A DNA stretch of 64,000 nt, taken from the NCBI GenBank assembly GCA_963576725.1, contig OY755241.1, forward strand, positions 33,110,853 to 33,174,852, written 5' to 3'. This document shows positions 55,701 to 62,439 of this stretch, piece after piece (the stretch's first letter is position 1; each line of letters begins with the position of its first letter). This DNA comes from Azorinus chamasolen. Lineage: Eukaryota > Mollusca > Bivalvia > Cardiida > Solecurtidae. Below the pieces are notes generated by a model. It was given only the letters and a program-made list of their open reading frames with translations. It was not told where the DNA came from and did not search any database. Both the position numbers and the translations under genes were made by a program.

Positions 55701-58700
55701 GATCAAGAGAATATTCAGACCTGTAGATACAGTAATTAGGAAATTCATGTAAAATGTTTGTATGCTGAGGGAGACATATAGCCTTGCTTTTGTCCATCCA
55801 TCCATACATCGGTATGTCCATCCGTACGTCCTAAAGATTTTGTGTGTCCAACTCCTCATACACCAATGGGAAAATGTATGTAAAGCAAAGTAATTTTGCT
55901 GCTCCAAGAGACAGTATCAGTGTTCTTTAGATGGACACAATTTTCTAGCTTACACTTCTGCCACTCACTAGAATCTCTGCAGGAGGCTAGACAAAGGCTG
56001 ATAAATAAAAGATCTTTATAGATTAGTAGACACATTATCTAGAAGTTCTGATATATTCAGAAGAGGTTTGTCCATGTTTGGAAAATGAAAGTTTCAACTG
56101 TTTCCCTGCATTGAAAGGTTTGGGCAGTATGGCCAAACTAAATAATTTTGCTTGTCGTTTAGTACTGATTATATCCATTTTATGGTACAGAAGTGCAGAC
56201 AAGTCGATAATAGCAATCTGCATGTCTGTAAAGAAAGGTCATTGTGCATTTACACTTGAGTGTACTTTTGAATGCTAAGTTTTCAAAGTTGCATGGTCCA
56301 TCATTGATTAAACCCTTTATGCCATAGATACGCCATTTGGCACCTTTGTCCCCATAGATGTGCCATTTGGCACCTTTGTCCCCATAGATATGCCATTTGG
56401 CACTTTTGCAAAAAGAGTAGACTAAGATCAGATGGCTCCTGTAGGAGCCATCAGATCAGGGTCTGCTCTGATTGCTTAAGAAGTAAGAATTTGAAGTTCA
56501 TAATGCTATTATAGAAATGTTTGTTTATTATTTAATATTTATGTTGACATTATTTAGTACATGAATAATCATGATAGAAAGGGTTAACCTTTTCCCTCAT
56601 GTAAACGCCTTTTCACACATTTGCAAACAGAGAAGACCCAGATCAGACGGAGCCGTCTGATCAGGGTCTGCTCTGTTTGCTTATGAAATTGTAATAGGTC
56701 TGACACTTTGGTTTCTACTAATATCAAAACATGTACATGTACGAGGGTTGTTCGGAAATTATTGAGACACTGCCTGTTTTTCAAAACATATTTAACGCTT
56801 AGTGTTTAAAATTGGTACAAGCACAGTATGGGGTCTTATGGTCATAATACATGAAAATCAGGAGATAATTACATAACAATTGTGAAAAAGTAATTGCGTA
56901 AGAGCTACAGGTAGCCATACCCGGAGCACGCTGTGAAATTATCATGTTGCAAACACAACCTTTATACGCTATACAATAAAAAAACAAGACATAGCGGGAA
57001 AACATCATCCAAAGTGATGTCATATAGACACTAGGATTCTAACATGGTTTTGTGAAAATTGGACGTTACTTGAGTTACAATTAAATAAACGAGGAGTATT
57101 TTCCGGGTGTTGGTCAAATTAAGTTTGTGACGTCAGTGTTGGTTCTTAGATAAAGCCGGAGCAGCAGGCAGTCATCAAATTTTGTGTTGAGTTATGGAAA
57201 ACTCCAGTATAGATGAAACAAATTTGCTTAAAGTCACAAACTGGAAGTAGTGTATCTGGTGCTTAAATTTACCATAGGCACAACAGATTTACTAATTATT
57301 CAATGACATCATACACATCTATAGAAGCGAACAGACCCACAATCATTACAGAACTGGCTATGTCAGATCTGTAAAATGCATTACAACAGAACACACAACT
57401 GACTTCGCAACATTGCCATTCAAAACAACATTTGAGTTGTGACAGCACATACAATAATGACCAAAGGGTACACTTGGAACTGTGTCTGTTTGCTGTGTGC
57501 CACATTTGCTATGGCAGGGTTAGGAGAGGAGCAGCATCACGGTAATTTCAAAGAGATGACGTAACGTTAATGACGTTTGCGTGCTCTGGGTCCCGCGAAA
57601 TGACGTTCTTTAGGAAGATGCTAAAGAGTGATTCACGGGTCCAGCATTTTTATCTTGCGCATGTACAGAGTACACACATGCAAGTATTTAGTGACATAAT
57701 ATCTTAATAGTGTGTCGTTCTATGTCCATTTTATTTACAGTGTCTCAATAATTTTAGAACAAGCCTCGTATACATATGCCATTACAAAAATTCAGCTAGT
57801 AAATACATGTATACATAGCACCATCATTTCTTACATAAATACAGAACAGCGAAAGGGTTGAAGACAGTATCCATTCAATATGAAAGGCGTATAGTATGTG
57901 AGAGGATTACTGAAGGACAAACAGTGCAGACCCTGGTTACAGTGCTCATCTTCTCATATAGAAACATATAGTTAAAACTTTGAAAAAATCTTCTCCTCTG
58001 ATTGTCTGAGCGATATCAGGGCCATTCTGGCCCTCTTGTTTACATGATATACGGTATGTCTGATTCTGCAGTTTTTGTCAAAGCAAAACATTTCCTTGAA
58101 AGGTTTACATTTTAAAACTTCAACTAATAAATATTCATGATGTCATAAATTCTTACATGAATAATACCAAACAGGGAAAGGGTTGACTTTATTTGGGTTA
58201 ATATACCTGTGGAGAGGGGAGATTAGGTGTATTGAGGGTAATTACTGTGCATCATTTAGTTTCCTATGTAGAGTAAACAGTAAAGATGTCTGCATAATTC
58301 ATGGCAGTTTGTACCCAGCATTACTAATTGAACAGATTGTCCTTGTGTGGGAAAGGATTGTTGTAAGAGGGTCCCACAAGTAGGTCTAGTACATGTACAA
58401 TAATTAAGTATTCAAACAGACAGACTTGGGCAAATAGTGCTGACCAAGATCAAAGAACTCCTCAAGGAGCTGTTTGATCAGGGTCTACGCTATTTGCTAC
58501 CATGTCAGTTTAATTTAATGTTAATCAAATGTTGCTATTCAGCTTTACAAATTGGTGGAGATTGGGTGTACAAATACAGTAGAACATCTATAATGCGACC
58601 ACTTAATGAATAAACATGGGTGTCTTTATAACCAGGTGGTTGCTTAATGCTGGACAAAAGTAATGCAGAAAGCTCCTAGGAGCTTTCTGCATTGCTTTTG

Positions 58701-60878
58701 TCCTGCATTAAGCTACCACCTGCATCTAGCACCCAAAATTATACCTCTTTTAGGTGGTCGCATTAGTGGGGTTTTACTGTACTCTATGTATAGACCACTC
58801 AAGAAGACGATTCTAAAGAGTGGACACAATATTAAGTTAGGTCTAGAAATGATGATTCTTGTGTTTCAGATACCCCTCTTTATCTCAAAAGGGGGGAGGG
58901 GTGGGGGACTTCAATCAATAGTACAACTAAACCCTATATAGTAACCATTAAATAAAGAATCATAGGTTTTAAAAAATAGAGGTAGACCGTAGAAGATTAA
59001 CCCTTTCCCTCATATTAACACTTTTTTAGCTCACCAGAGCACTTTTGTGCTCAGGGTGAGTATTTGTGATCGCCTGATGTCCGTCGTCGTCAGTCGTCCA
59101 TCGTCAGGCGTCAACAATTTGAACTTTAGAAATCTTCTCCTCTGAATCTACAGGGTTCTCAGCTTTCATCTTTGGTACATAGCATCATCTCTAGGTCCTC
59201 TACAAAAGTTATATAAATTATGCCCCTGGGGTCGAAATTGGCCCCGCCCCAGGGGTGCCATGTTTCTATTGAAATATATAGTAAAACTTCTCCTCTGAAA
59301 CTGGAAGGTTCTCAGCTTTCATATTTGGCACATAGCATCATGTTCAGGTCCTCTACAAAAGTTATATAAATTATGCCCCTGGGGTCAAAATTGGCCCCGC
59401 CCCAGGGGTGGGCAGTTTTCAATAGAAACATAGTGACAACATTGAAAATATTCTCCTCTGAATCTACAGGGTTCTCAGCTTTCATATTCGGCACATAGCA
59501 TCATGTTCAGGTTCTGTACAAAAGTTATATAAATTATGCCCCTGGGGTCAAAATTGGCCCCGCCCAAGGAGTGCCTTGATTTCTATTGAAATATATAGTA
59601 AAACTTTGAATATCTTCTTCTCTGAAACTGGAAGGTTCTCAGCTTTCATATTTGGCACATAGCATCATGTTCAGGTCCTCTACAAGAGTTATATAAATTA
59701 TGCCCCTGGGGTCAAAATTGGCCCGCCCCAGGGGTGGGCAGTTTTCAATAGAAATATATAGTAAAACTTTGAATATCTTCTTCTCTGAAACTGGAAGGTT
59801 CTCAGCTTTCATATTTGGCACATATCATCATGTTCAGGTCCTCTACAAGAGTTATATAAATTATGCCCCTGGGGTCAAAATTGGCCCCGCCCCAGGGGTG
59901 GGCAGTTTTCAATAGAAACATATAGTGAAACTTTGAAAATCTTCTCCTCTGAAACAGGAAGGTTCTTAGCTATCATATTTGGCACATAATATCATGTTCA
60001 GGTCCTGTATGAAAGTTATATAAATTATGCCCCTGGGGTCAAAATTGGCCCCGCCCCACTGGGGTGTCTTGTTTTCTATAGAAATATATAGTAAAACTTT
60101 GAATATATTCTTCTCTGAAACTGGAAGGTTCTCAGCTTTCATATTTGACACATAGCATCATGTTCAGGTTCTCTACAAGAGTTATATAAATTATGTCCCT
60201 GGGGTCAAAATTGGGCCTGTCCCAGGGGTGGCCAGTTCTCAATAGAAACATATAGTGACAACTTTGAAAATCTTCTCCTCTGAAACTGGAAGGTTCTCAG
60301 CTTTCATATTTGGCACATAGCATCATGTTCAGGTCCTCTACAAAAGTTATATAAATTATGCCCCTTGGTTCAAAATTGGCCTTGCCGCAGGGGTGGCTAG
60401 TTTTCTATAGAAACATATAGTGAAAACTAAAAATCTTCTCCTCTGATTGCCTGGTGAGCGATGTCAGGGCCATTCTGGTCCTCTTGTCATAAATTTGCAA
60501 ACAGAGTAGACCCAGATCAAACGTCTGATCAGGGTCTACTCTGTTTGTTTTTGACATGATATAAATCTGATTCTAGTTTTTGTCAAAGCAAAAAGTCCCT
60601 TTGAAAAGTTTACATTATAAAAATCCAGCGTATAAATATTCATGTTGTCATTATTTTTTACATGAATTCTGAACAGGGAAAGGGTTAATGCAGACTATAA
60701 GCAATAAACATCCCCAGGGAACATTTATTAGAGAGAATAATTATGGTGTTTGAAAATATGCCCCCTTCTCTATGACTCTGATGTTTTGACTCTGATGTTT
60801 TGTTATTTCAGCGGTTGTGTCAGCGTGCAGTGTTGCTGGGTTTGTTGGCCTCATCATGGCTGGAGTCTGCTGGTACAA
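31096..60878 (+). CDS. NPDC1-like single-pass membrane protein, 5' five exons (gene runs off right edge)
   Basis: Join: 31096-31177, 49354-49449, 54305-54388, 55077-55253, 60812-60878 (506 nt, frame kept at every GT/AG junction). Order: signal peptide (LLLPFLAGLSLVLHG), a helical charged segment (SDISRILKEYEARLQQQKRR), an acidic segment, a Thr run (PTTTTTSTTTKAP) likely O-glycosylated, then a membrane segment ending GLIMAGVCWYK. That last segment resembles the NPDC1 transmembrane region, and the helix before the acidic stretch also fits. The Cys-rich module expected after the signal peptide in NPDC1 was not found in the 18 kb intron 1. The cytoplasmic tail lies beyond the window. Identification is moderate; the exon chain is firmer. 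Confidence 0.65.
31740..31760. promoter_or_regulatory. Two consensus CRE sites (TGACGTCA) 13 bp apart
   Basis: TGACGTCA at 31740-31747 and 31753-31760, within the hAT-like element in intron 1. CREB/ATF proteins bind this octamer; use here is unknown. Confidence 0.4.
32037..32757. repeat. Nested inverted repeats inside the hAT-like element
   Basis: Pair 1: TATCACATCCTATGGA (32043) against its inverse near 32140. Pair 2: TTGGTACTAACATTAAACTG (32163) and TTTTGATACATTCCGG against their inverses at 32685-32757. Confidence 0.7.
32915..33589. other. Intron 1 sequence, decayed core at 33370-33440
   Basis: GTAGATCCAGATCC ... CCTATAGGAGTCATATG. Otherwise unassigned. Confidence 0.35.
33590..33775 (-). 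pseudogene. LINE reverse-transcriptase C-terminal remnant
   Basis: The minus frame reads RFLMPVTAYKQSFFPS and then LWIRLPVID, like the closing ...SFFPRTI..WN.LP segment of many LINE ORF2 proteins. A 26-bp unit (GGGAGCCTGATCCAT) is duplicated inside. Short and isolated, so only moderately sure. Confidence 0.5.
33825..34600. repeat. Diverged ~170-bp tandem repeats (Helitron-like body), split by E
   Basis: Units share CACTGCAAGTATC, AGTTATA(G/T)C, CCCTTTGT and CAGAAACAG; spacing is about 169 bp once E is removed. No clear element ends. Confidence 0.5.
34074..34323 (+). mobile_element. E element, copy 1
   Basis: TTAACCCTTCGCTTGC to GCAAGCGAAGGGTTAA, 250 bp. Stem AATAGTGCAGACCCTGATGA around GCTCCTGTAGGAGC. 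About 95% identical to 43790-44039. Confidence 0.9.
34601..35179. other. Intron 1 sequence, nothing recognised
   Basis: AT-rich, no gene or family match. Confidence 0.3.
35409..37231. mobile_element. Pogo/Tigger-like element, third layer, 1823 bp
   Basis: Terminal repeats CAGTGCTCCCTC / GAGGGAGCACTG with TA on both sides; subterminal ACAACGG blocks. No transposase recognised. Confidence 0.8.
36018..36600 (+). mobile_element. Helitron-like element K, fourth layer
   Basis: TTATGCCCCCATTGACGA...GGGGGCATA hairpin, GTCTGTTTGT repeats, about three ~155-bp units with AAGGTCA motifs, then GGGGGCATAGTG, a hairpin and CATCTTGTT. Confidence 0.7.
37390..37575 (+). mobile_element. Helitron-like 5' end fragment
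   Basis: AAGCTCATCTGTTTCGAAGA, then GTCGTAGGCGTTGGCG-type run; resembles the start of element L. Confidence 0.45.
37576..37832 (-). mobile_element. B2 element
   Basis: TTAATCCTTTCCCTGTTC, core GGCTCCCGTCTGATC (loop lost), GGATAGGGTTAA. Confidence 0.8.
37855..38100. mobile_element. B long-arm fragment, then unassigned
   Basis: GCTCTGTTTGCATGTGGA to about 37990. Confidence 0.5.
38107..38255. mobile_element. F foldback, copy 1
   Basis: Arms CCATGCTTATAAAACTTTTT / AAAAGTTTTATAAGCATGG, and GAGTCTGAGTTCGTTCTCAA inverted. Inner part duplicated (TTTGATTGGTCAG twice). Confidence 0.8.
38337..38547. mobile_element. D element
   Basis: TTAACATTTACAGTGCAGGA, stem CAAACAGTGTAGACTCAGAT around GGCTCCTAGAGGAGCC, ends TGTAAGGGTTAA. 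Confidence 0.85.
38573..39029 (-). mobile_element. B2 element interrupted by C2
   Basis: TTAACCGTTTCCTATTCTAT, C2 at 38594-38800, then TATTCCAAATTTCAATACCT, core GGCTCCTATAGGAGCC, ACGGGTTAA. Confidence 0.9.
38594..38800. mobile_element. C2 element inside B2, TA target
   Basis: TACAGTAAACCTCTTTATAA to GAGAGGTTTTACTGTA; removing it restores the B2 arm exactly. Confidence 0.9.
39050..39305. repeat. Short tandem repeats, then dispersed repeat H copy 1
   Basis: GAGAAAGGCT and TTTGTAATACTACGTATA units repeat at 39055-39160. From 39165, TTTTACTATATTGACACAT to TAATACTA matches 48670-48822. Confidence 0.6.
39311..39530 (-). mobile_element. B2 element, short core
   Basis: TTAACCCTTTCCCTGTTC and full long arm; core reduced to CCTAAAGGAGC. 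The short arm is cut. Confidence 0.75.
39584..39811. mobile_element. hAT-like short element in the B core
   Basis: TIR CAGGGTTTTCATTTTCA / TGAAAATGAAAACCCTG, 228 bp; flanks share only ATGGC. Confidence 0.75.
40276..40315. repeat. Perfect 40-bp palindrome
   Basis: CAAAGACCTATGATAAAACA followed directly by its exact reverse complement, with no loop. Confidence 0.95.
40469..40733 (-). mobile_element. B2 element inside the CAGGG element
   Basis: TTAACCATTTCCCTGTTC, core GGCTCCTCTATGAGCC, GGAAAGGGTTAA. Confidence 0.85.
41748..41926 (-). mobile_element. B2 fragment
   Basis: TAACCCTAAATTCCCTGCTG, duplicated AAACAGAGCAGACC, core ATCCTACAGGAGC, ATGAGGGAAA. Confidence 0.65.
42050..42880. repeat. Minisatellite, 27-33 bp units
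   Basis: Base unit GATACCTAGTACTCATCTCA + GTCTTAT with insertions such as GATAA or GATCA; about 28 units. No constant-repeat/unique-spacer pattern. Confidence 0.9.
42950..43194 (-). mobile_element. B element
   Basis: Long arm with ATTCATGCAAGAAATAAGG, AAGCAAACAGAGCAGACC, AAAGAGTTAA. Confidence 0.7.
43236..43443. mobile_element. C3 element
   Basis: TACAGTAAAACTCCTCTAAA to TTTAGAGAGTTATTTCTGTA; stem around AGCTCCTCTAGGAGCT. Confidence 0.85.
43600..44062 (+). mobile_element. B element interrupted by E
   Basis: GCAAACAGAGTAGACCCAGA core, long arm to TGCATGAATA, E, then TATTGAACAGGGAAAGGATTAA. Confidence 0.75.
43790..44039 (+). mobile_element. E element, copy 2, inside B
   Basis: TTAACCCTTCTCTTGTTG to AAGCGAAGGGTTAA, 250 bp. 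The centre is TACA where copy 1 has TGTA. Confidence 0.9.
44188..47508 (+). mobile_element. Helitron-like element J, interrupted by I2
   Basis: ATACGCCCACC...GGTGGTCGTAT hairpin, GTCCGTCC run, about five units of 155-169 bp (AACTTCACACAAATG), broken at 45148. It resumes at ~47040 and ends GTGGGCGTAT, TACCGTATGCGGTA, CTCTTGTT. Confidence 0.7.
45148..47038 (+). mobile_element. Helitron-like element I2 with GT tract and minisatellite
   Basis: TATGCCCCCAAAGC...GGCTTTGGCGGCATA hairpin, GTGTG run (45195-45243), units with TCTCCTATACCTTACCAGCT and TGACCTTGACCTTTGACC, an ATT run (46731-46758), GGGGGCATTTGTCACCCGTG and GCTTGTT. Long frames at 45050-46710 are repeat artefacts. Confidence 0.7.
47667..47927 (-). 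mobile_element. B2 element
   Basis: TTAACCCTTTCCCTGTTC, core AGCTCCTATAGGAGCC, GGAAAGGGTTAA. Confidence 0.85.
47975..48065. mobile_element. D-like fragment
   Basis: AACCATTTAATGCAAGAT, CAAACAGTGTAGACCTAG, GGGTCTGCACTATTTG. Confidence 0.5.
48088..48386 (+). mobile_element. B fragment interrupted by C2
   Basis: CTGCTCTGTTTGGTTATG, C2, then GATGTGATTCTACAG. Confidence 0.65.
48114..48338. mobile_element. C2 element inside B, TA target
   Basis: TACAGTATAACCTCTCTATA to GAGAGGTTTTACTGTA. The stem centre CGCTCCTATA occurs twice on one side, a small local duplication. Confidence 0.85.
48387..48636 (-). mobile_element. B2 element
   Basis: TTAACCCTTTCCCTGTTC, perfect core around GGCTCCTCTAGGAGCC, GGAAAGGGTTAA. 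A good type copy. Confidence 0.9.
48670..48902. repeat. Repeat H copy 2, then an A left-half fragment
   Basis: TTTTACTATATTGACACATG to TAATACTAT; from 48818, TTAACCCATTCCCTC to ATAGAGCATTTGCC. Confidence 0.6.
49008..49255 (+). mobile_element. B element before exon 2
   Basis: TTAACCGTTAACTCC, rearranged core, long arm to GGAGTAAAACATTAA. Confidence 0.7.
49354..49449 (+). CDS. NPDC1-like exon 2, charged helix
   Basis: Acceptor cttttcag after a pyrimidine tract, donor gtaagt, phase 1 to 1. Encodes ANGLGKYSDISRIL, then KEYEARLQQQKRRQETLQ: a strongly helical, coiled-coil-prone segment. Confidence 0.8.
49600..50060. repeat. Simple degenerate repeats
   Basis: GGTTTGGTGGTCACAACAC-type units at 49605-49745. 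Three 26-bp units with TCTG(G)GTCTGCGCTATTTGC at 49955-50030, an amplified core arm. Confidence 0.6.
50061..50585. other. Intron sequence, B long-arm fragment at 50140-50270
   Basis: TTCTATACTCTACAGTCTCT to GATTATTCATGAG. Otherwise unassigned. Confidence 0.4.
50586..50801 (-). mobile_element. A element, sharing its end TTAA with the next B
   Basis: TCCATAGGCTATTTTTAGAC, stem around TTTGCTCCTATGGAGC, GGAAAGGGTTAA. Confidence 0.8.
50798..51045 (+). mobile_element. B element
   Basis: TTAACCCTTTACTCC, core with GGCTCCTGGTCAGACGGAGC, long arm to GGAATTAAGG. Confidence 0.8.
51149..51233 (-). mobile_element. B long-arm fragment, cut by A
   Basis: TTAATCATTTACTCCATGAA to AAAATGGGATA. Confidence 0.6.
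51234..51420 (-). mobile_element. A element with a deleted long-arm start
   Basis: TTAACCCATTCCTCCAAAAG, stem around GTTCCTATAGGAGC, GGAAAGGGTTAA. Confidence 0.85.
51421..51696. other. Intron sequence, nothing recognised
   Basis: One decayed core-like piece near 51590-51640. Confidence 0.3.
51697..51918 (+). mobile_element. B2 element with loop and half the stem deleted
   Basis: CGCTTTTTCACGCATTTGC, AACAGAGTAGACCCAGATCT joined to GCTCTGTTTGC, long arm to GGAAAGGGTTAA. Confidence 0.75.
51919..52280. mobile_element. B fragment, poly-C tract, reversed B
   Basis: B piece to 52020; 24-base C tract at 52055-52077; B minus copy 52078-52280 with CGCAAACCGAGCAGATCC and a truncated core. Confidence 0.6.
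52492..52728 (+). mobile_element. B element
   Basis: TTAACCCTTTACTCT, perfect core around GGCTCCTATAGGAGCC, long arm. Confidence 0.85.
52746..52980. mobile_element. D element
   Basis: TTAATCTTTATAATGCTGAA, TGAATATTTAGGGATTTTT, core GGCTCCTCTAGGAGGC, TAATGGGTAA. Confidence 0.75.
53139..53838. repeat. Minisatellite, ~30-bp units
   Basis: GTGTCCATCAATTTTACCTT + GATGAGATCA, about 23 units with AG insertions and C/T changes. Confidence 0.9.
53912..54151 (+). mobile_element. B element before exon 3
   Basis: TTAAACCCTTTACTCC, core AGCTCCTGTAGGAGCC, long arm to AAGAGTTAA. Confidence 0.8.
54305..54388 (+). CDS. NPDC1-like exon 3, acidic segment
   Basis: Acceptor catttcag, donor gtaaga, phase 1 to 1. 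Encodes AAEPVDLYDPDRELNLAVAD, then AARDTADT. Confidence 0.75.
54518..54673. mobile_element. C1 element with most of the stem deleted
   Basis: TACAGTAAAACCCCTCTAAT to GAGGGGTTCAACTGTA; CCTGCATTAAGCAACCACC retained. Confidence 0.8.
54859..55038. mobile_element. A-derived element with two short arms
   Basis: TTAACCCTTTCCTCCTTAAA left; the same arm inverted on the right (AGGTGTAGAAAGGCG to GGAAAGGGTTAA). Stem centre CTCATATAGGAG. The long arm is absent. Abuts the exon 4 acceptor region. Confidence 0.85.
55077..55253 (+). CDS. NPDC1-like exon 4, Thr-rich stalk
   Basis: Acceptor atttcag, donor gtataa, phase 1 to 1. Encodes ETVRSGDPAENVPENNVP, a run of Thr/Ser, then the juxtamembrane KSDVWFA. A symmetrical A element ends 38 bp before the acceptor. 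Confidence 0.8.
55275..55680 (-). mobile_element. B element with F inserted in its core
   Basis: Long arm, AAGCAAACAGAACAGACCCA, F, then GGCTGCTACAGGAGCC and TACTCTGTAAT. Confidence 0.7.
55489..55617. mobile_element. F foldback, copy 2
   Basis: TTATAAAACTTTT / AAAAGTTTTATAA ends; arms with GATTGGTCAGATTCTGAG inverted, centre GCTCAGAATC. Confidence 0.8.
55681..56307. other. Intron sequence, mostly unassigned
   Basis: TCCATCCATCC-type run near 55793-55830, possibly a Helitron-like remnant. No exon seen. Confidence 0.35.
56308..56587 (+). mobile_element. B element with a triplicated left arm
   Basis: A ~30-bp unit with GCCATTTGGCACCTTTGTCC repeats three times (56325-56405). Core GGCTCCTGTAGGAGCC, GAAAGGGTTAA. 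Confidence 0.8.
56742..57768 (+). mobile_element. Mariner-family element, ~1.03 kb, TA flanks
   Basis: ACGAGGGTTGTTCGGAAATT left and its inverse ending AAGCCTCGT right, both followed by ATTGAGACACTG, with TA duplicated. Contains only the start of a transposase. Confidence 0.85.
57155..57240 (+). pseudogene. Mariner transposase N-terminal remnant
   Basis: The frame reads PEQQAVIKFCVELWKTPV and then a stop, matching the opening RAVIKF..EG.TP segment of mariner transposases. No DDD/D catalytic region follows. Confidence 0.65.
57956..58186 (+). mobile_element. Helitron-like L 3' fragment, then a B long arm
   Basis: AATCTTCTCCTCTGATTG, GAGCGATATCAGGGCCATTC, CCTCTTGTT (to 58041), then B sequence to GAAAGGGTT. 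Confidence 0.65.
58187..58574. other. Intron sequence with a D-like hairpin
   Basis: GCAAATAGTGCTGACC / GGGTCTACGCTATTTGC around ACTCCTCAAGGAGC at 58431-58500. Confidence 0.5.
58575..58781. mobile_element. C1 element
   Basis: TACAGTAGAACATCTATAAT to GTGGGGTTTTACTGTA; stem AGAAAGCTCCTAGGAGCTTT. Confidence 0.9.
58997..60688 (+). mobile_element. B element interrupted by Helitron-like L
   Basis: TTAACCCTTTCCCTCATATT, break at 59027-60488, then ATAAATTTGCAAACAGAGTA, shortened core, long arm to GGAAAGGGTTAA. Confidence 0.8.
59027..60488 (+). mobile_element. Helitron-like element L with ~163-bp minisatellite
   Basis: TAGCTCACC...GGTGAG hairpin, GTCCGTCGTCGTCAGTC run, about eight units of ~163 bp (GGCACATAGCATCATG), then GGTGAGCGATGTCAGGGCCA, TTCTGGTCC, CTCTTGT. 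Confidence 0.7.
60812..60878 (+). CDS. NPDC1-like exon 5, transmembrane segment
   Basis: Acceptor tatttcag, donor gtaagt, phase 1 to 2. Encodes AVVSACSVAGFVGLIMAGV, then CWYK: a membrane helix with a basic stop. No following exon was found before 64000. Confidence 0.8.
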
Positions 60879-60929
60879 GTAAGTTTCAACACTTTCTCAA
60901 GCGTTATCAACAAATCCATGGATCTGTTA

Positions 60930-61128
60930 GTCAATTCGACCTTTCACTCCTGAATTATTGGAATGGAATAGCCCATCAGTGTTTAACTATAATGTCCACT
61001 TAAACTTGCTAAAGAATTTTGAATGACAAACTGCAGACTCTGATCAAAGGCCTCCCAGAGGAGCCCTCTGATCTGGGTCTACACTGTTTGCAAATGACAG
61101 TGCATGCGTGTCCCAGGTCGAGAAGGTT
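60930..61128. mobile_element. D element in the last visible intron
   Basis: CGACCTTTCACTCCTGAATT, GAATAGCCCATCAG, core GGCCTCCCAGAGGAGCC, GAAGGTTAA. Confidence 0.65.
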
Positions 61129-61147
61129 AAACCATGGGGCAGAATAT

Positions 61148-61296
61148 TACAGTAAAACCCCTTTAATGCTACCAAATAAATATGACTGTCTTTATAAGCA
61201 GGTGGTTGCTTAATACGTTGCATTAAGCTAGCACCTGCCCATGGCACCCAGAATTATGCCCCTTTTTGGTGGTCACATTAGATGGGTTTTACTGTA
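61148..61296. mobile_element. C1 element, stem mostly deleted
   Basis: TACAGTAAAACCCCTTTAAT to GATGGGTTTTACTGTA. Confidence 0.8.
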
Positions 61297-61374
61297 CTCC
61301 ATGAATCAGACAGTACATTACTTTATGGATTTGAAGGTAATAAATCCATGTAAAGCCATGAGTTTGAAAATAAT

Positions 61375-61857
61375 TTATTCGCCCTTTCCCTAATGAACAT
61401 TTATGTATGAATTGATCACCTCATGAATGCTCATTATCCCGACATATGGTAATTTAACCCTTTCCTCCATAAATACGTCTTTCTACGCCTCTGTTAAGGT
61501 CATCTGTTGAAACCATTGTTTCAATGTCTTTGAATAAATCTACCGAAAAGGAGCAAATGCTCTATTTATCACTGGTTTCAAACTACACAATTCTAAAATT
61601 TTCCTTTTCTCTAGTTAATGCTCCTTTTTGGTAGATTTATTCAAAGACAATATTGGATCTAAAATTAGCCTATGAGGGAAAGGATTATTCAAGGGAATTT
61701 TTTGCTTAGTCAAAAAAAGCGTGATCCGATCTATATACTTTACTAAGCAAACAGAACAGATCAGGCCTGATCAGATTGCTCCAACAGAAGCCATCTGATC
61801 TGGGTCTACTCTGTTTGCAAGGGAATGGAGAAGTGTTTACATGAGGGAAAGAGTGAA
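61375..61857 (-). mobile_element. B element interrupted by A
   Basis: CCCTTTCCCTAATGAACATT, A, then TTTTTTGCTTAGTCAAAA, decayed core, GGGAAAGAGTG. Confidence 0.6.
61454..61689 (+). mobile_element. A element with a rearranged centre
   Basis: TTAACCCTTTCCTCC; the stem's left half is replaced by a long-arm piece (CTACCGAAAAGGAGC), then TGCTCTATTTATCACTGG. Confidence 0.75.
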
Positions 61858-61932
61858 GTCATTTTTTCTTTCGATTATTCTGGAAATCATATAACCCATT
61901 GTTATGAAGGTGGAGTATGATATGACAGACAG

Positions 61933-62137
61933 TTAACCCATTACCTCATAGGCCATTTTTTAGATCCAACCTCTTTGGATAAATCTACCGAAAAGGAGCA
62001 TTTTCTAGCAAAAAGGGAAAATTTAGAATTGTGTAGTTTCAAAACCATTGTGAGCAAATGCTTTATTTATCACAATGGTTTCATAAAGTGACTTTTACAG
62101 AGGCGTCAAAAGGCATCAATATGAGGGAATGGGTTAA
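61933..62137 (-). mobile_element. A element, half stem
   Basis: TTAACCCATTACCTCATAGG to AATGGGTTAA. Confidence 0.8.
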
Positions 62138-62204
62138 TTCTTGCATCTGAAAGTTAGTTTATTCGTATGTTGATTTTAAATTTAAAAATGTTGATCTGAT
62201 TCTT

Positions 62205-62432
62205 TTAACCCATTACCTCAAAGGCTATTTTAGATACAACCTCTTTGTATAAATCTACCAAAAAGGAGCGTTAACTAGAGAAAAGGAAAATTTTAGAATT
62301 TTGTAGTTTGAAACCATTGTGATAAATAGAGCATTTGCTCCTATAGGAGCAAATGCTCTATTAATCACAATGGTTTCAGAAAGTGACTTTTACAGAGTCG
62401 TCAAAAGACGTCGGTACGAGGGAATGGGTTAA
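62205..62432 (-). mobile_element. A element
   Basis: TTAACCCATTACCTC, perfect stem with TATA centre, AATGGGTTAA. Confidence 0.85.
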
Positions 62433-62439
62433 TATGTAG

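Larger units (their letters stand above)
56584..57859 (+). mobile_element. B element interrupted by mariner
   Basis: TTAACCTTTTCCCTC, loopless core, long arm to ACATGTACATGTA, mariner, then TACATATGCCATTACAAAAA to GAAAGGGTT. Confidence 0.8.

Noticed and set aside
59312..60151. Repeated MPNMKAENLP frames on the minus strand
   Set aside because: Produced by the 163-bp units of element L.
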